Shown: positions 1 through 8,189 of the stretch, one piece after another
Position numbering within the stretch: the stretch's first letter is position 1
Layout: each line of letters opens with the position of its first letter
Source: Flavobacteriales bacterium
GTDB lineage: Bacteria > Bacteroidota > Bacteroidia > Flavobacteriales_D > Crocinitomicaceae
Length of the DNA stretch: 39,660 nt
NCBI GenBank assembly: GCA_018883325.1
Contig: VEQH01000040.1
Coordinates: 1 to 39,660, forward strand
Reading direction: 5' to 3'
The notes under the pieces: generated by a model
Seen by the model: the letters and a program-made list of their open reading frames with translations, nothing else
What the model was told of the DNA's origin: nothing
The model's database searches: none
Translations under genes and position numbers: made by a program

Positions 1-194
1 ATAATAGAGTAGGTGGGAGAGCCTTCAATTTCTTCGATGCCGAATTGTTTTAAAAGTTGAGTGATGAATGTTGTTTTTCCTGCACCCATTTCACCGTCAA
101 AAGCGAAGATTCTTGGTTCGGGAAAGAGCTCAAGAAATTCACGAGCAACAACTTCTAATTCTTCGATTGTATCAACTTTCCACTGTTTGTTCAT
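1..194 (-). CDS. tsaE: tRNA threonylcarbamoyladenosine biosynthesis ATPase TsaE (5' part, cut by window edge)
   Basis: TsaE (YjeE family) is the small ATPase that works with TsaB and TsaD to make N6-threonylcarbamoyladenosine at position 37 of ANN-decoding tRNAs in the cytoplasm. About 64 N-terminal residues are visible from an ATG at 194. The Walker A loop DGEMGAGKTT lies at residues 33-42, followed by a helix and the segment EGSPTYSI, which matches the conserved SPTF/SPTY stretch that follows the P-loop in this family. The C-terminal half, with the Walker B region, lies outside the window. The start is four bases below the lpxH stop, so the two genes are probably co-transcribed. The visible part is enough to name the family. 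Confidence 0.9.
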   Translation of the reverse strand, partial: MNKQWKVDTIEELEVVAREFLELFPEPRIFAFDGEMGAGKTTFITQLLKQFGIEEIEGSPTYSI

Positions 195-197
195 GGT

Positions 198-986
198 TTA
201 TTCTGAAATCGTTTTGTAAGGTAAAACTTTGTAATCTTTCCACGCAAAAAGTTCAAAATTCACATCGTCAAATCGCCCGAAAGTTTGGTAATTTATCCAT
301 TCTCCGAGGTTAAAATAAATCGCATTTTGAATTTGAAATTTTAGCGGTAAATGACGGTGTCCGAAAATGTAGTAATCAGCTTTAATTTGTTGGTGATTAT
401 CGCTTACGAAGTGATGCAACCATTCTTTTTCAGGGCCAACGTATAACGCATCTTCTTCACCGTTGGAAATGCGACTGGTTTTGGAAAAATAACTCGCTAA
501 AGCAATTCCGAAATTGGGATGCAAACGTGCAAATGCCCACTGGCAAAATTTGTTTCTAAAAATCTTTTTTATGAATTTATATCCATTATCTCCAGGACCT
601 AATCCGTCTCCATGTGCAATAAAGAATTTTTTAGTTCCAATTTGAATTTGATAATCGTCTTTGTGTAATTCAATTCCGACCTCTTTTTGTAGGTAATCAA
701 ACATCCACATGTCGTGATTGCCACAGAAAAAATGAACTTTAATTCCTTTGTCGCTTAAATCGGCGATTTTACCCAAGAAACGCGTGAAACCTTTTGGAAT
801 GGCTAATTTATACTCAAACCAAAAATCGAAAATATCGCCAACTAAAAAAATTTCTTTCGCTGTTGGCTCGATGTGATTTAACCAAGCGACTATTTGTTTT
901 TCACGAACTAAACTGATAGCATCTGTGGGTGCTCCCAAGTGAAAATCTGAGGCAAAATAGGTGTATTTTTTAGTGGATTCTTCCAT
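198..986 (-). CDS. lpxH: UDP-2,3-diacylglucosamine diphosphatase (LpxH)
   Basis: LpxH hydrolyses UDP-2,3-diacylglucosamine to lipid X and UMP, step four of lipid A synthesis, at the inner face of the cytoplasmic membrane. The 262-residue protein carries the calcineurin-like metallophosphoesterase signature in order: SDFHLG near the N-terminus, GDIFDFW, GNHDMW, AHGDG and a late GHRH. These supply the usual Mn-binding Asp, His and Asn ligands. The length fits LpxH and Bacteroidota LpxH-like enzymes. The start is the ATG at 986, three bases after the stop of the thioredoxin gene 990-2105. The lpxK gene a few kilobases upstream on the same strand belongs to the same pathway. Bacteroidota also have LpxH2-like relatives of uncertain substrate, so the exact reaction is inferred. 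Confidence 0.9.
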   Translation of the reverse strand: MEESTKKYTYFASDFHLGAPTDAISLVREKQIVAWLNHIEPTAKEIFLVGDIFDFWFEYKLAIPKGFTRFLGKIADLSDKGIKVHFFCGNHDMWMFDYLQKEVGIELHKDDYQIQIGTKKFFIAHGDGLGPGDNGYKFIKKIFRNKFCQWAFARLHPNFGIALASYFSKTSRISNGEEDALYVGPEKEWLHHFVSDNHQQIKADYYIFGHRHLPLKFQIQNAIYFNLGEWINYQTFGRFDDVNFELFAWKDYKVLPYKTISE

Positions 987-989
987 TCA

Positions 990-2105
990 TTAATGACCAA
1001 AAATCTTGGAAAGTTCTTTTTCTAAAGCTTCACCGCGAAGGTTTACTTTTATGATTCTTCCTTCTCTGTCAATGAGTACAGTAAATGGAACGCTTCCAAC
1101 TTCATACATTCTTCCAACTTTTGAACTCCAACCCTTCAAGTCGCTCACGTGATTTGGCCAAGTTAAATTGTCTTGTTTGATAGCTGCAAGCCATTTTTCT
1201 CTGTCGGTATCAAGTGAAACGCTCATAATCGTAAAACCGTCAGCTTTGTATTTTTCGTAGGTTTTCACCACGTTTGGATTTTCTTTGCGGCAAGGTCCAC
1301 ACCAAGAAGCCCAGAAGTCAATTAACACAACTTTTCCTTTTAAATCGGAAAGTTTCATTTGTTTTTTTCCATCAGTAAGAAATTCTTCAAAGTCAGGAGC
1401 AAGTTTACCTTCTGCTAATAATTTCCCGCTTTCAATTTTCTTTTTTAATTGTCTGTAATTTTCGTAATAAGCTTTAACTGTTGGACTTTCCTCAAACGTA
1501 CTATTGATTTGCGTCATTAAAGCTTCGTAGGTTTTGAAGTCAGCTTCTGCATTTATTTGAGAAAGTGCCATTATCAAAGCAGGAGAATTTTGGTTGTTCG
1601 TCACAAAATCTTGCATCGCACCTTGAAAAATAGTGTATTCTCCTTGCATGTATTGATTAATGTTTTGTTCTCTTGTTGGGTCAGCTTTTAACGCATTCAT
1701 TGCTGAGTCACTTTTTATCGACCAGTTTTCAATAATCGTTGCAAAATCATTCATTGCTTTTGATTCATCTGAACCTGAAATGTTGCAAAATTCTTTTAAT
1801 TTTTTTCCATCACCGTAAACTTTTAAGTCGCTATTGTCTCTTAAAATCAATTGAACATTTGAATTTCCAACTCTTAAAATGTAGTAATCCATTGCCGGAA
1901 GTTTTCCTACAAAAGCAAAGTTTCCTTTCTTGTCTGGAGTGATTTTGTGGTAATCTTTGTAGTAATTGCCAAAGAATTGGGAAACATAAAATGTATCAAC
2001 AGGCGAATTAAAAATCATTCCTGAAATTTTCACATTAATTTCCTTTTGAGCTTGACAACTTATCGAAAGTACCAAAAACGCTGTGATGAATAGAATTTTT
2101 TTCAT
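990..2105 (-). CDS. TlpA-like thiol:disulfide oxidoreductase with DUF4369-type N-terminus (copy 1)
   Basis: This is an exported thioredoxin-fold protein of 371 residues. A signal peptide (MKKILFITAFLVLSIS) ends at a Cys at about residue 17, so it is either a lipoprotein with a weak lipobox or is cleaved after SCQA. Residues about 25-220 resemble the beta-rich plus helical DUF4369 region common in Bacteroidota TlpA proteins. The C-terminal 150 residues form an AhpC/TSA-Redoxin domain with DFWASWCGPC at about residues 263-272 and the cis-proline segment SVPFTVL. Both redox cysteines are present. It probably reduces or shuffles disulfides in the periplasm or on the outer membrane. The neighbour 2109-3281 is a paralogue three bases away, so the pair looks like an old tandem duplication in one operon. 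The physiological substrate cannot be told from sequence. Confidence 0.88.
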   Translation of the reverse strand: MKKILFITAFLVLSISCQAQKEINVKISGMIFNSPVDTFYVSQFFGNYYKDYHKITPDKKGNFAFVGKLPAMDYYILRVGNSNVQLILRDNSDLKVYGDGKKLKEFCNISGSDESKAMNDFATIIENWSIKSDSAMNALKADPTREQNINQYMQGEYTIFQGAMQDFVTNNQNSPALIMALSQINAEADFKTYEALMTQINSTFEESPTVKAYYENYRQLKKKIESGKLLAEGKLAPDFEEFLTDGKKQMKLSDLKGKVVLIDFWASWCGPCRKENPNVVKTYEKYKADGFTIMSVSLDTDREKWLAAIKQDNLTWPNHVSDLKGWSSKVGRMYEVGSVPFTVLIDREGRIIKVNLRGEALEKELSKIFGH

Positions 2106-2108
2106 GTA

Positions 2109-3281
2109 TTAATTTTTAAAAACTTCAGACAATTTTCGTTCCAAACCTTCTCCGCGGAGTTCTTTACCGATGATATTTCCTTCTTTGTTCACTAAAACCG
2201 TGAATGGAATTCCTTCAAAACCATAAAGCGAAGGCATACTTGATTTCCAACCTTTTAAATCGCTCACATGGTTTTTCCAAATTAATCCATCTTTTTCAAT
2301 TGCAGCTTTCCACGCATTTGGGTCTTCGTCTAAAGAAACGGAAAGTACCGTAAATCCTTGTTTCTCGTATTTTTTGTACAAGCGAACGACATTCGGATTT
2401 TCTTTTCGACACGGACCACACCAAGAAGCCCAAAAGTCAATAAGTACAACTTTTCCTCTTAAATCTGAAAGTTTTAACAATTTACCTTCAGGAGTGTTCA
2501 TTGCAATTTCTGGCGCAGCGATTGTCCCGCTGTTGAATTTTGCGTAATCGTTGTAAGCGGAAGTAATTTGATCTACTTGCGAACGAAAGGTTTCTGCTGC
2601 TTGTTGACCTTGGTATTTTTGTTCATACGCTTGCGCAACTTGTTCTAAAACACTCAAATTCGTTTCACTCCATCCATCGAAAGATGTAGTTGGCAACAAA
2701 ACCATTGAAAGCACAATGTTGTATGGATTTCCAGGTTGTTGCATCATTTTTTTGCGAACAAATACATCAACTTTTTCTTTGGCTTCATAATATTTCGCGT
2801 TCAAATCCTCTTTTGACATCGTTTTTTGAATTGCCATCAAGGAATCTTGTGCATTTTGAAAAGCTTGCAATTGTGCTAAATATTCATTCATTACTTTTGC
2901 CCAACTCGTTCCGCTTGCATTTGGTTTTAGGTTGAATTCAGCAACTTGACAATTGATTTTCAACTTATTATTCGGTTCAATTGTTACAGGAATAATATTG
3001 TTTTTATCTTCTCCTAATCTTAAAAAATAGTATCCTAAACCTGGCACATTTCCTTCCAATTTAAAAGTTCCATCGGCATTAATCAGTGCATCCGCAACTG
3101 GAATTGTACCGCGATCACTTGGAGCTTCAACGTATAATTTTTGCTGTGCAGCACCATTAATTTTTCCTTGAATGGAGAAATTATTTTCGGGTTTTTCACC
3201 TTCTCCATTTTCAGAATCTTCACAACTTTGAATTAAAAAAGTAAAAGTACCTAATAGAAAAAGGAATTTAATATATTTCAT
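2109..3281 (-). CDS. TlpA-like thiol:disulfide oxidoreductase lipoprotein (copy 2)
   Basis: A 390-residue paralogue of the gene just downstream. The signal peptide ends in the lipobox-like LIQSC (Cys about residue 20), followed by an acidic Asp/Glu/Asn-rich linker, typical of Bacteroidota surface or periplasmic lipoproteins. An N-terminal DUF4369-like domain covers about residues 35-130, then a helical linker, then a Redoxin/thioredoxin domain with WCGPC at about 287-291 and GIPFTVL as the cis-Pro loop. The stretch from LKGKVVLIDFW to RKENPNVV is nearly identical to copy 1, while the N-terminal halves have diverged, suggesting different targets. It starts at the ATG at 3281, six bases after the gatB stop. 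Role: periplasmic thiol-disulfide exchange; partner unknown. Confidence 0.88.
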   Translation of the reverse strand: MKYIKFLFLLGTFTFLIQSCEDSENGEGEKPENNFSIQGKINGAAQQKLYVEAPSDRGTIPVADALINADGTFKLEGNVPGLGYYFLRLGEDKNNIIPVTIEPNNKLKINCQVAEFNLKPNASGTSWAKVMNEYLAQLQAFQNAQDSLMAIQKTMSKEDLNAKYYEAKEKVDVFVRKKMMQQPGNPYNIVLSMVLLPTTSFDGWSETNLSVLEQVAQAYEQKYQGQQAAETFRSQVDQITSAYNDYAKFNSGTIAAPEIAMNTPEGKLLKLSDLRGKVVLIDFWASWCGPCRKENPNVVRLYKKYEKQGFTVLSVSLDEDPNAWKAAIEKDGLIWKNHVSDLKGWKSSMPSLYGFEGIPFTVLVNKEGNIIGKELRGEGLERKLSEVFKN

Positions 3282-3287
3282 AAAATA

Positions 3288-4742
3288 CTATGCTTCAAGA
3301 AGTTCTCTCAATAATTTATTGGCAATTTTAGGATCTGCTTTTCCGTTTGAAACTTTCATTAATTTCCCCATGAAAAATCCTGTTAATTGCTTTTCGCCGT
3401 TTCTGTAACGTTCAACTTCCGGTTGATTTTCTTCAAACACTTGTAAAATAAATCCTTTCAAAGTGTCTTCACTCGAATCTTGAATCAAGTTCAATTGTTC
3501 AGCGATTGCAAGTGGAGATAAATCTGATTTCAACATTTCAGGGAAAATGCGTTGAGAAGCCACCGAATTGGAAATTTTTCCTTCGTCGATAATCGTAATC
3601 AAAGCGGCTAATCGTTCAACAGAAATTGGAAATTCATGTATTTCAAAACCAAATTCATTTAAGTACGATTTCACGTCACCCATCATCCAATTGGCTGCGG
3701 CTTTGTAGTTTTTCGTATGTTGAATCAAAGCTTCGTAAAACAAAGCGATTCCTTTGTTGTCGGTTAAATTGTAAGCGTCGTAATCCGACAAACCGTATTC
3801 TTTTGTATAACGATTGAACAATTCGCGAGGCAAAGCAGGCATTTCGCTTTTTATTGCTTCAATATCTTCTTTCATCACCATTAAAGGTTGTAAATCAGGC
3901 TCAGGGAAATAGCGGTAATCGTTTGCAGCTTCTTTTGAACGCTGTGAAATCGTAATTCCTTTCAAAGCGTCAAATCCACGCGTTTCTTGAACAATTTCTT
4001 CACCGTTTTCTATGGCTTCAATTTGTCGTGAAATTTCAAATTCGATGGCGCGTTGTACGTTACGTATCGAGTTCATGTTTTTCACTTCGACTTTCGTACC
4101 AAATTCACTTGCGCCTTTCAGATTCACAGAAATATTTGCATCGCAACGCAATGAACCTTCTTCCATGTTTCCATCACAAATATCTAAGTAACGCACCAAT
4201 TTACGCACTTCCGTCACGTAATTGTAAGCTTCTTGTGAAGTGCGAATATCTGGTTCAGATACGATTTCCAGTAGGGGAGTGCCCGCGCGGTTCAAATCTA
4301 CAAGCGTATCAAAAACATCAACGTCGTGAATACTTTTACCTGCATCTTCTTCCATGTGGATACGCGTAATGCGAATTTCTTTTCCAGCTCCATCTTCAGT
4401 GCGAATATGAATCGCTCCACCAGTACAAATTGGCGTTTTATCTTGTGTGATTTGGTAACCTTTCGGAAGATCGGGATAGAAATAATTTTTACGTGCAAAA
4501 TATTGATTTGGAGCAATATCACTGCCGCAAGCCAAACCTAAACGGATGGCAAATTCTATCGTTTTTTTATTCATCACCGGCAAAGTTCCAGGATGACCTA
4601 ATGTAATCACACTTACATTGGTGTTTGGGTGTGCGCCGTATTCGTTGATGTCATTGGAGTACGCTTTTGTCTTCGTCAACATTTGCGCATGTACCTCCAA
4701 ACCAATAACGGCTTCGTATTTATTTCGAATTTCTTCGTTCAT
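3288..4742 (-). CDS. gatB: Asp-tRNA(Asn)/Glu-tRNA(Gln) amidotransferase subunit B
   Basis: GatB is the tRNA-binding subunit of GatCAB, which amidates Glu-tRNA(Gln) or Asp-tRNA(Asn). The 484-residue protein opens with YEAVIGLEVHAQ, the family signature, and contains ARKNYFYPDLPKGYQ and EEGSLRCDANISV in the cradle domain, with the helical YqeY-like tail at the C-terminus ending in KADPKIANKLLRELL. I chose the ATG at 4742. A longer frame begins at a TTG at 4757 but would add only five residues inside the end of the upstream phosphorylase gene. The stop TAA of that gene is at 4744-4746, so spacing is one base and translation is probably coupled. gatA and gatC are not in the window. Confidence 0.96.
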   Translation of the reverse strand: MNEEIRNKYEAVIGLEVHAQMLTKTKAYSNDINEYGAHPNTNVSVITLGHPGTLPVMNKKTIEFAIRLGLACGSDIAPNQYFARKNYFYPDLPKGYQITQDKTPICTGGAIHIRTEDGAGKEIRITRIHMEEDAGKSIHDVDVFDTLVDLNRAGTPLLEIVSEPDIRTSQEAYNYVTEVRKLVRYLDICDGNMEEGSLRCDANISVNLKGASEFGTKVEVKNMNSIRNVQRAIEFEISRQIEAIENGEEIVQETRGFDALKGITISQRSKEAANDYRYFPEPDLQPLMVMKEDIEAIKSEMPALPRELFNRYTKEYGLSDYDAYNLTDNKGIALFYEALIQHTKNYKAAANWMMGDVKSYLNEFGFEIHEFPISVERLAALITIIDEGKISNSVASQRIFPEMLKSDLSPLAIAEQLNLIQDSSEDTLKGFILQVFEENQPEVERYRNGEKQLTGFFMGKLMKVSNGKADPKIANKLLRELLEA

Positions 4743-4743
4743 A

Positions 4744-5556
4744 TTAAACGCGTGCAATTAATTCTTTCATAATCAATGTCATTTTTGGCTCTTGGCGGCT
4801 TGCAACATCAATAACGTCTTGTAAACTTACTTTTTTGATTTTTCCTTTCACGCCTAAATCCGTAATAATCGAAATCGCAAAACAAGGAATTTCCATATGG
4901 TTAGCAACGATAACTTCTGGAACAGTTGACATTCCAACTGCGTCTGCGCCTGTATTGCGAACGTATTGATATTCAGCTGGCGTTTCTAAAGTTGGACCAG
5001 TTAAACCTGCATACGTTCCAACAGAAACTTTAATGTTGTTTTCAGCTGCAATTTGTTTCGCTAATTCAATCATTTTATGGTCGTAAGGTTCGCTCATATC
5101 TGGGAAACGTGGACCTAATTCGTCGAAGTTTTTACCAATCAATGGATTTCCAGGGAACAAATTGATGTGGTCGTCTTGAATCATGATTTCTCCAACTTCA
5201 AAATCTGGATTGACACCGCCTGAAGCATTGCTTACGAATAAACGCTCAATTCCTAATAATTTCATCACGCGAACAGGGAATGTTACTTGTTGCAAGGTAT
5301 AACCTTCATAGTAGTGAAAACGACCTTGCATTGCAACAACCGATTTACCACCTAATTCACCAAAAATTAATTTTCCTGAATGACTTTCAACAGTCGAAAC
5401 AGGGAAATTTGGAATTTCTGCATAGGGAATTTCGTCGATAACATTGATTTCTTTTACCAATCCACCCAAGCCAGTACCAAGAATAATTCCGATTGTTGGT
5501 TGAACATTTGTGCGTGTTTTGATATACGCAACCGATTCTTTAAATTGTGTTAACAT
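4744..5556 (-). CDS. punA: Purine-nucleoside phosphorylase, type I (trimeric PNP family)
   Basis: The enzyme phosphorolyses purine (deoxy)nucleosides to base plus (deoxy)ribose 1-phosphate for purine salvage in the cytosol. The 270-residue protein has the trimeric PNP motifs: GIILGTGLGGL near residue 25 (phosphate binding), VESHSGKL, GRFHYYEGY, NASGGVNPDFEVG, DHINLFPGNPLIG, and the base-binding region GLTGPTLETPAEYQ followed by GADAVGMSTVPEVI. The length is normal for PNP-I. The start ATG at 5556 lies inside the end of lpxK (17-base overlap), and gatB follows one base after the stop, so the three genes form a translationally coupled run. Guanosine/inosine preference is typical of the family but not proven here. 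Confidence 0.93.
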   Translation of the reverse strand: MLTQFKESVAYIKTRTNVQPTIGIILGTGLGGLVKEINVIDEIPYAEIPNFPVSTVESHSGKLIFGELGGKSVVAMQGRFHYYEGYTLQQVTFPVRVMKLLGIERLFVSNASGGVNPDFEVGEIMIQDDHINLFPGNPLIGKNFDELGPRFPDMSEPYDHKMIELAKQIAAENNIKVSVGTYAGLTGPTLETPAEYQYVRNTGADAVGMSTVPEVIVANHMEIPCFAISIITDLGVKGKIKKVSLQDVIDVASRQEPKMTLIMKELIARV

Positions 5557-6568
5557 ATTGATTTATTAGGTTTTTAAATTGTTTTTCGTTTTCTATTTCA
5601 ATCGTGATAGGCTGAAAATACCAAGGGTAATTTTGCAGATTCCATTCACTTGTATAATCTTTCAAACGCATGTAATCTTTTTCAGTCGTTAGAATGATTG
5701 TTTCATCGCTTGCAAAAGTATCAAATTTTTGATGAATTCTTAGAATATCAGCACTACTAAAAGCGTGGTGGTCACCGAATGTGATTTCTTCCACTTCATA
5801 TTGCTTGGAAATAAATTCCACTAAAGGTTTGGGATTAGCAATTCCTGTAACTAAAATTACTTTTTTGAAGCTTTCGATTTTCTTTCCAAAAGGTATCATA
5901 GGTTCATACGAAATCTGTGAGAAGAAAATAGAATCAGGATTAAAATTTAAAGATTTAATGATTTGATTTTTAATTGATTCGTTGCAGTTACTTGGAGTTT
6001 TAGAAACGATAATTATATCTGCACGATTTTTACCCGAACGACTTTCTCTCAGTGTTCCAACGGGCATTAGGTAATCGCTTGAAAAAGGCTTGTTGAAATC
6101 TGTAATTAGTATGTTTAAACCTGCTTTCACAGCGCGATGTTGAAAGGCGTCGTCTAAAATAATTAATTCATTTTCAGGAACTGTTTCATAGATTTTCTGA
6201 ACGCCAACTGCTCTTTTTTCACAGACAGCAACGTGTACTTTTTCATTAAAACTATGAGTATAAAAAAGTGGTTCGTCGCCCACGTCTGAGGCTTTACTTT
6301 TTGAATTTACCCATAAAAATCCGCTTGTATTTCTACCGTAACCGCGACTTAAAATTGTGGTTTCAACCGATTCAGAAAGCAGTTCGGCCAAATAACTTAC
6401 GTGAGGAGTTTTGCCTGTTCCACCAACAGATAAATTTCCGACACAAATAGATTTTTTGGGAATAATCAAGGTTTTAAAAATCCCAAGATTATAGAATAAG
6501 TTTCTTACGGAAGTAATTCCCAAATAAATAAAGGCGAAAGGAAACAATAAGAATCGAAGTGATTTCAT
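5540..6568 (-). CDS. lpxK: Tetraacyldisaccharide 4'-kinase (LpxK)
   Basis: LpxK phosphorylates the 4' position of the lipid A disaccharide precursor at the inner membrane. The 342-residue protein has an N-terminal hydrophobic segment (residues about 5-25) that anchors it, then the variant Walker A GNLSVGGTGKTPH at about residues 44-56, SRGYGR at about 78-83, VGDEP at about 97, LDDAFQHRAV (the catalytic Asp region) at about 137, and a C-terminal TTEKDYMRL. All match LpxK. The start is the ATG at 6568, 36 bases downstream of the histidine kinase gene. With lpxH in the same minus-strand run, two lipid A steps sit close together. Confidence 0.95.
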   Translation of the reverse strand: MKSLRFLLFPFAFIYLGITSVRNLFYNLGIFKTLIIPKKSICVGNLSVGGTGKTPHVSYLAELLSESVETTILSRGYGRNTSGFLWVNSKSKASDVGDEPLFYTHSFNEKVHVAVCEKRAVGVQKIYETVPENELIILDDAFQHRAVKAGLNILITDFNKPFSSDYLMPVGTLRESRSGKNRADIIIVSKTPSNCNESIKNQIIKSLNFNPDSIFFSQISYEPMIPFGKKIESFKKVILVTGIANPKPLVEFISKQYEVEEITFGDHHAFSSADILRIHQKFDTFASDETIILTTEKDYMRLKDYTSEWNLQNYPWYFQPITIEIENEKQFKNLINQYVNTI

Positions 6569-6604
6569 TTAAGACAATTTTTATTAACGTCAACTTTCAT
6601 ATTC

Positions 6605-7423
6605 TTAATTTTTGATTTCATCTAATGGAATTTTAACACTGATTTTAGCTTCATCTTGGTTAGCCACAAGATAGGAAATAGTGGCTTTCAAATTATTGAC
6701 CCTCGACTGAATACTTTTCAAACCGCTACCTTTTGTGGAATGTAATAAATTCTCTACTTCCTCATTCGTTAAGCCGATTCCTTTGTATTGAAAATCAAGT
6801 TGCAATTCGTTTGCATTCAGTTGTGCATTCACCGTCAATAGTTCACTTTTTCCGTATTTCAAAATATTATTAATCGTTTCCTTGACAATGCGGTAAATAT
6901 TCAATTCTGCGCTCAATTGAAAACGCGTTTCGTTGAGATTGCTTTCGTATTCAACGTGCATTTTAGCTGCTGAATTGATGGTTTTTACTAATTCTTCGAT
7001 TGTGCTATTTAATCCAAGTTTCACAAGCGCTGGTGGGGAAATACGGTTGGAAATTTGGCGGATAGCATCAACTGTTAGACCAATAAGATTTGAGGCTTCA
7101 TCAAGTGACTTTTGAAGTTTTACAGGATCATTTTGACGGTTTTTGGCATTGATAATATTAAAATTCAACACTGTGACCAAAGCACCAAGTTCATCGTGAA
7201 GGTCCATTGCGATTTGCACTCTTTCTTGTTGCTCTGCCTTGATTGTGGCTTCTCCGAGCTCGCGCTCAAAATCAATTTCTGCTTTTCGAAGTGCTTCCTG
7301 TTCGCGTTCAATGCGTTTTTTGAAAGCGATGAACAAGCCGTAGAATGCAATGGAGAGCAAAGCAAAAAAACCTGAGAAGGCTATAATTAATTCTAAAATT
7401 GAGATGTTTTCGGTAGTTTCCAA
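6605..7423 (-). CDS. Orphan sensor histidine kinase, HisKA_3 (NarL/LuxR-type partner class)
   Basis: A 272-residue membrane kinase. It has one transmembrane segment (about residues 10-34), a charged coiled coil (about 36-68), a HisKA_3 dimerisation helix with the phospho-acceptor His at about residue 76 in MDLHDELG, then an HATPase domain with the N box ETINNILKYG (about 182-191) and the G2 box GSGLKSIQSRV (about 232-242). The G1 box reads QYKGIG where DxGxG is usual, so the adenine-contacting Asp appears replaced by Tyr. There is no sensor domain and no adjacent response regulator. No ATG precedes the TM segment; the only standard start is TTG at 7423, bounded upstream by an in-frame TAA. 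It overlaps the end of the membrane protein 7393-7995 by 31 bases, suggesting coupled translation and a functional pair. Confidence 0.85.
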   Translation of the reverse strand: METTENISILELIIAFSGFFALLSIAFYGLFIAFKKRIEREQEALRKAEIDFERELGEATIKAEQQERVQIAMDLHDELGALVTVLNFNIINAKNRQNDPVKLQKSLDEASNLIGLTVDAIRQISNRISPPALVKLGLNSTIEELVKTINSAAKMHVEYESNLNETRFQLSAELNIYRIVKETINNILKYGKSELLTVNAQLNANELQLDFQYKGIGLTNEEVENLLHSTKGSGLKSIQSRVNNLKATISYLVANQDEAKISVKIPLDEIKN

Positions 7424-7995
7424 AATGCGTATGCGATTAATAGTTTAGATGACCCTTCGATGAAATTGTGAATATACCAAAGATTGTTGACCATTATGAA
7501 ATCTATGTAATAAAATAAGAGTAAACATGAACAATTGTATATGAAAATTGATAGATTAAAATAGTTGTATGTTAAACTCCTTTTGTCTGTTTCTTGGTTC
7601 AAGGTTACGGTTAAAAAATAAAGAATTGACCAAATTAAAAATGATAAATTCCAGGCAACCAAAGAACTTGTCAAATTACTTGTTTTAGAAAGTTCCCATG
7701 AAAAAATAATTGCAAAAATTATAGAACTTAACTTTAATATTTGAGACTGAAATTTTCCCTTTACTAATTTTAGATAAAAAATAAATAACATCCAGTAGGA
7801 AATAAATATATATGAATTAAAAACCCAATGATTATTAATTCTAAATCTAGATGTATAAAATATAATAGCTGAGGCAACAATTGATAAAGACAAATAAATA
7901 ATTAATTCAATATTTACTTTTCTTTTGAATATGAAAACAAGCGGAATTAAACCTGCCACAAATTGAAAAACTATAGAATAATGTTGTAAAGTCAA
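7393..7995 (-). CDS. Multi-pass membrane protein, copy A of a tandem pair, coupled to the histidine kinase
   Basis: I do not recognise a named family. The 200 residues form about six or seven hydrophobic segments joined by short loops. The C-terminus NNLWYIHNFIEG followed by SKLLIAYAFWKLPKT is almost identical to copy B (8190-8807), and the N-termini align as MTL.HYS..FQ.V.G..P. There is no ATG before about residue 69; the conserved N-terminus begins at a TTG at 7995 that copy B shares, with an in-frame TGA four codons upstream in both. The 3' end overlaps the kinase start by 31 bases. I infer a membrane sensor or partner for the sensor-less kinase. A -7 box lies about 97 bases upstream. Codon use is very AT-rich, more so than the flanking housekeeping genes. 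Confidence 0.72.
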   Translation of the reverse strand: MTLQHYSIVFQFVAGLIPLVFIFKRKVNIELIIYLSLSIVASAIIFYTSRFRINNHWVFNSYIFISYWMLFIFYLKLVKGKFQSQILKLSSIIFAIIFSWELSKTSNLTSSLVAWNLSFLIWSILYFLTVTLNQETDKRSLTYNYFNLSIFIYNCSCLLLFYYIDFIMVNNLWYIHNFIEGSSKLLIAYAFWKLPKTSQF

Positions 7996-8067
7996 ATCAA
8001 GAATTCAAAGGGTTAGGAATTAATTTGTTGGTGATTATTTCTTTATTAGCTAATGGTTTTAATTTAT

Positions 8068-8135
8068 CAATCTTTCAAAAAAAATGAGTTACAAAGTTAA
8101 TATTTTACTCGTGAGAGCTTGGATTTACAACCATT
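8068..8135 (-). repeat. Duplicated upstream region, copy A
   Basis: This block upstream of membrane protein A matches 8885-8953 upstream of copy B over about 68 bases with only a handful of differences. It includes the conserved core GCTCTCAC.AGTAAAATAT followed by TAACTTTG (minus strand). The intergenic block is better conserved than the middle of the coding regions, so it is probably functional as a promoter or regulator site. Confidence 0.85.
8092..8099 (-). promoter_or_regulatory. Bacteroidota -7 box (TAACTTTG) for membrane protein A
   Basis: A perfect TAnnTTTG match on the minus strand, about 97 bases before the TTG start at 7995, inside the duplicated upstream block. No good TTG -33 box lies 19 bases further upstream (CAA there). 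Conservation in both copies is the main support. Confidence 0.55.
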
Positions 8136-8189
8136 CAATTCACAAAGAAAGACAAATCTGATTCAAACAAACTCGTGTTTAAAGTAATT

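Noticed and set aside
4743..4757. Longer gatB start
   Set aside because: It would use TTG inside the end of the phosphorylase gene and add five residues that are not conserved; the ATG at 4742 precedes the conserved N-terminus.
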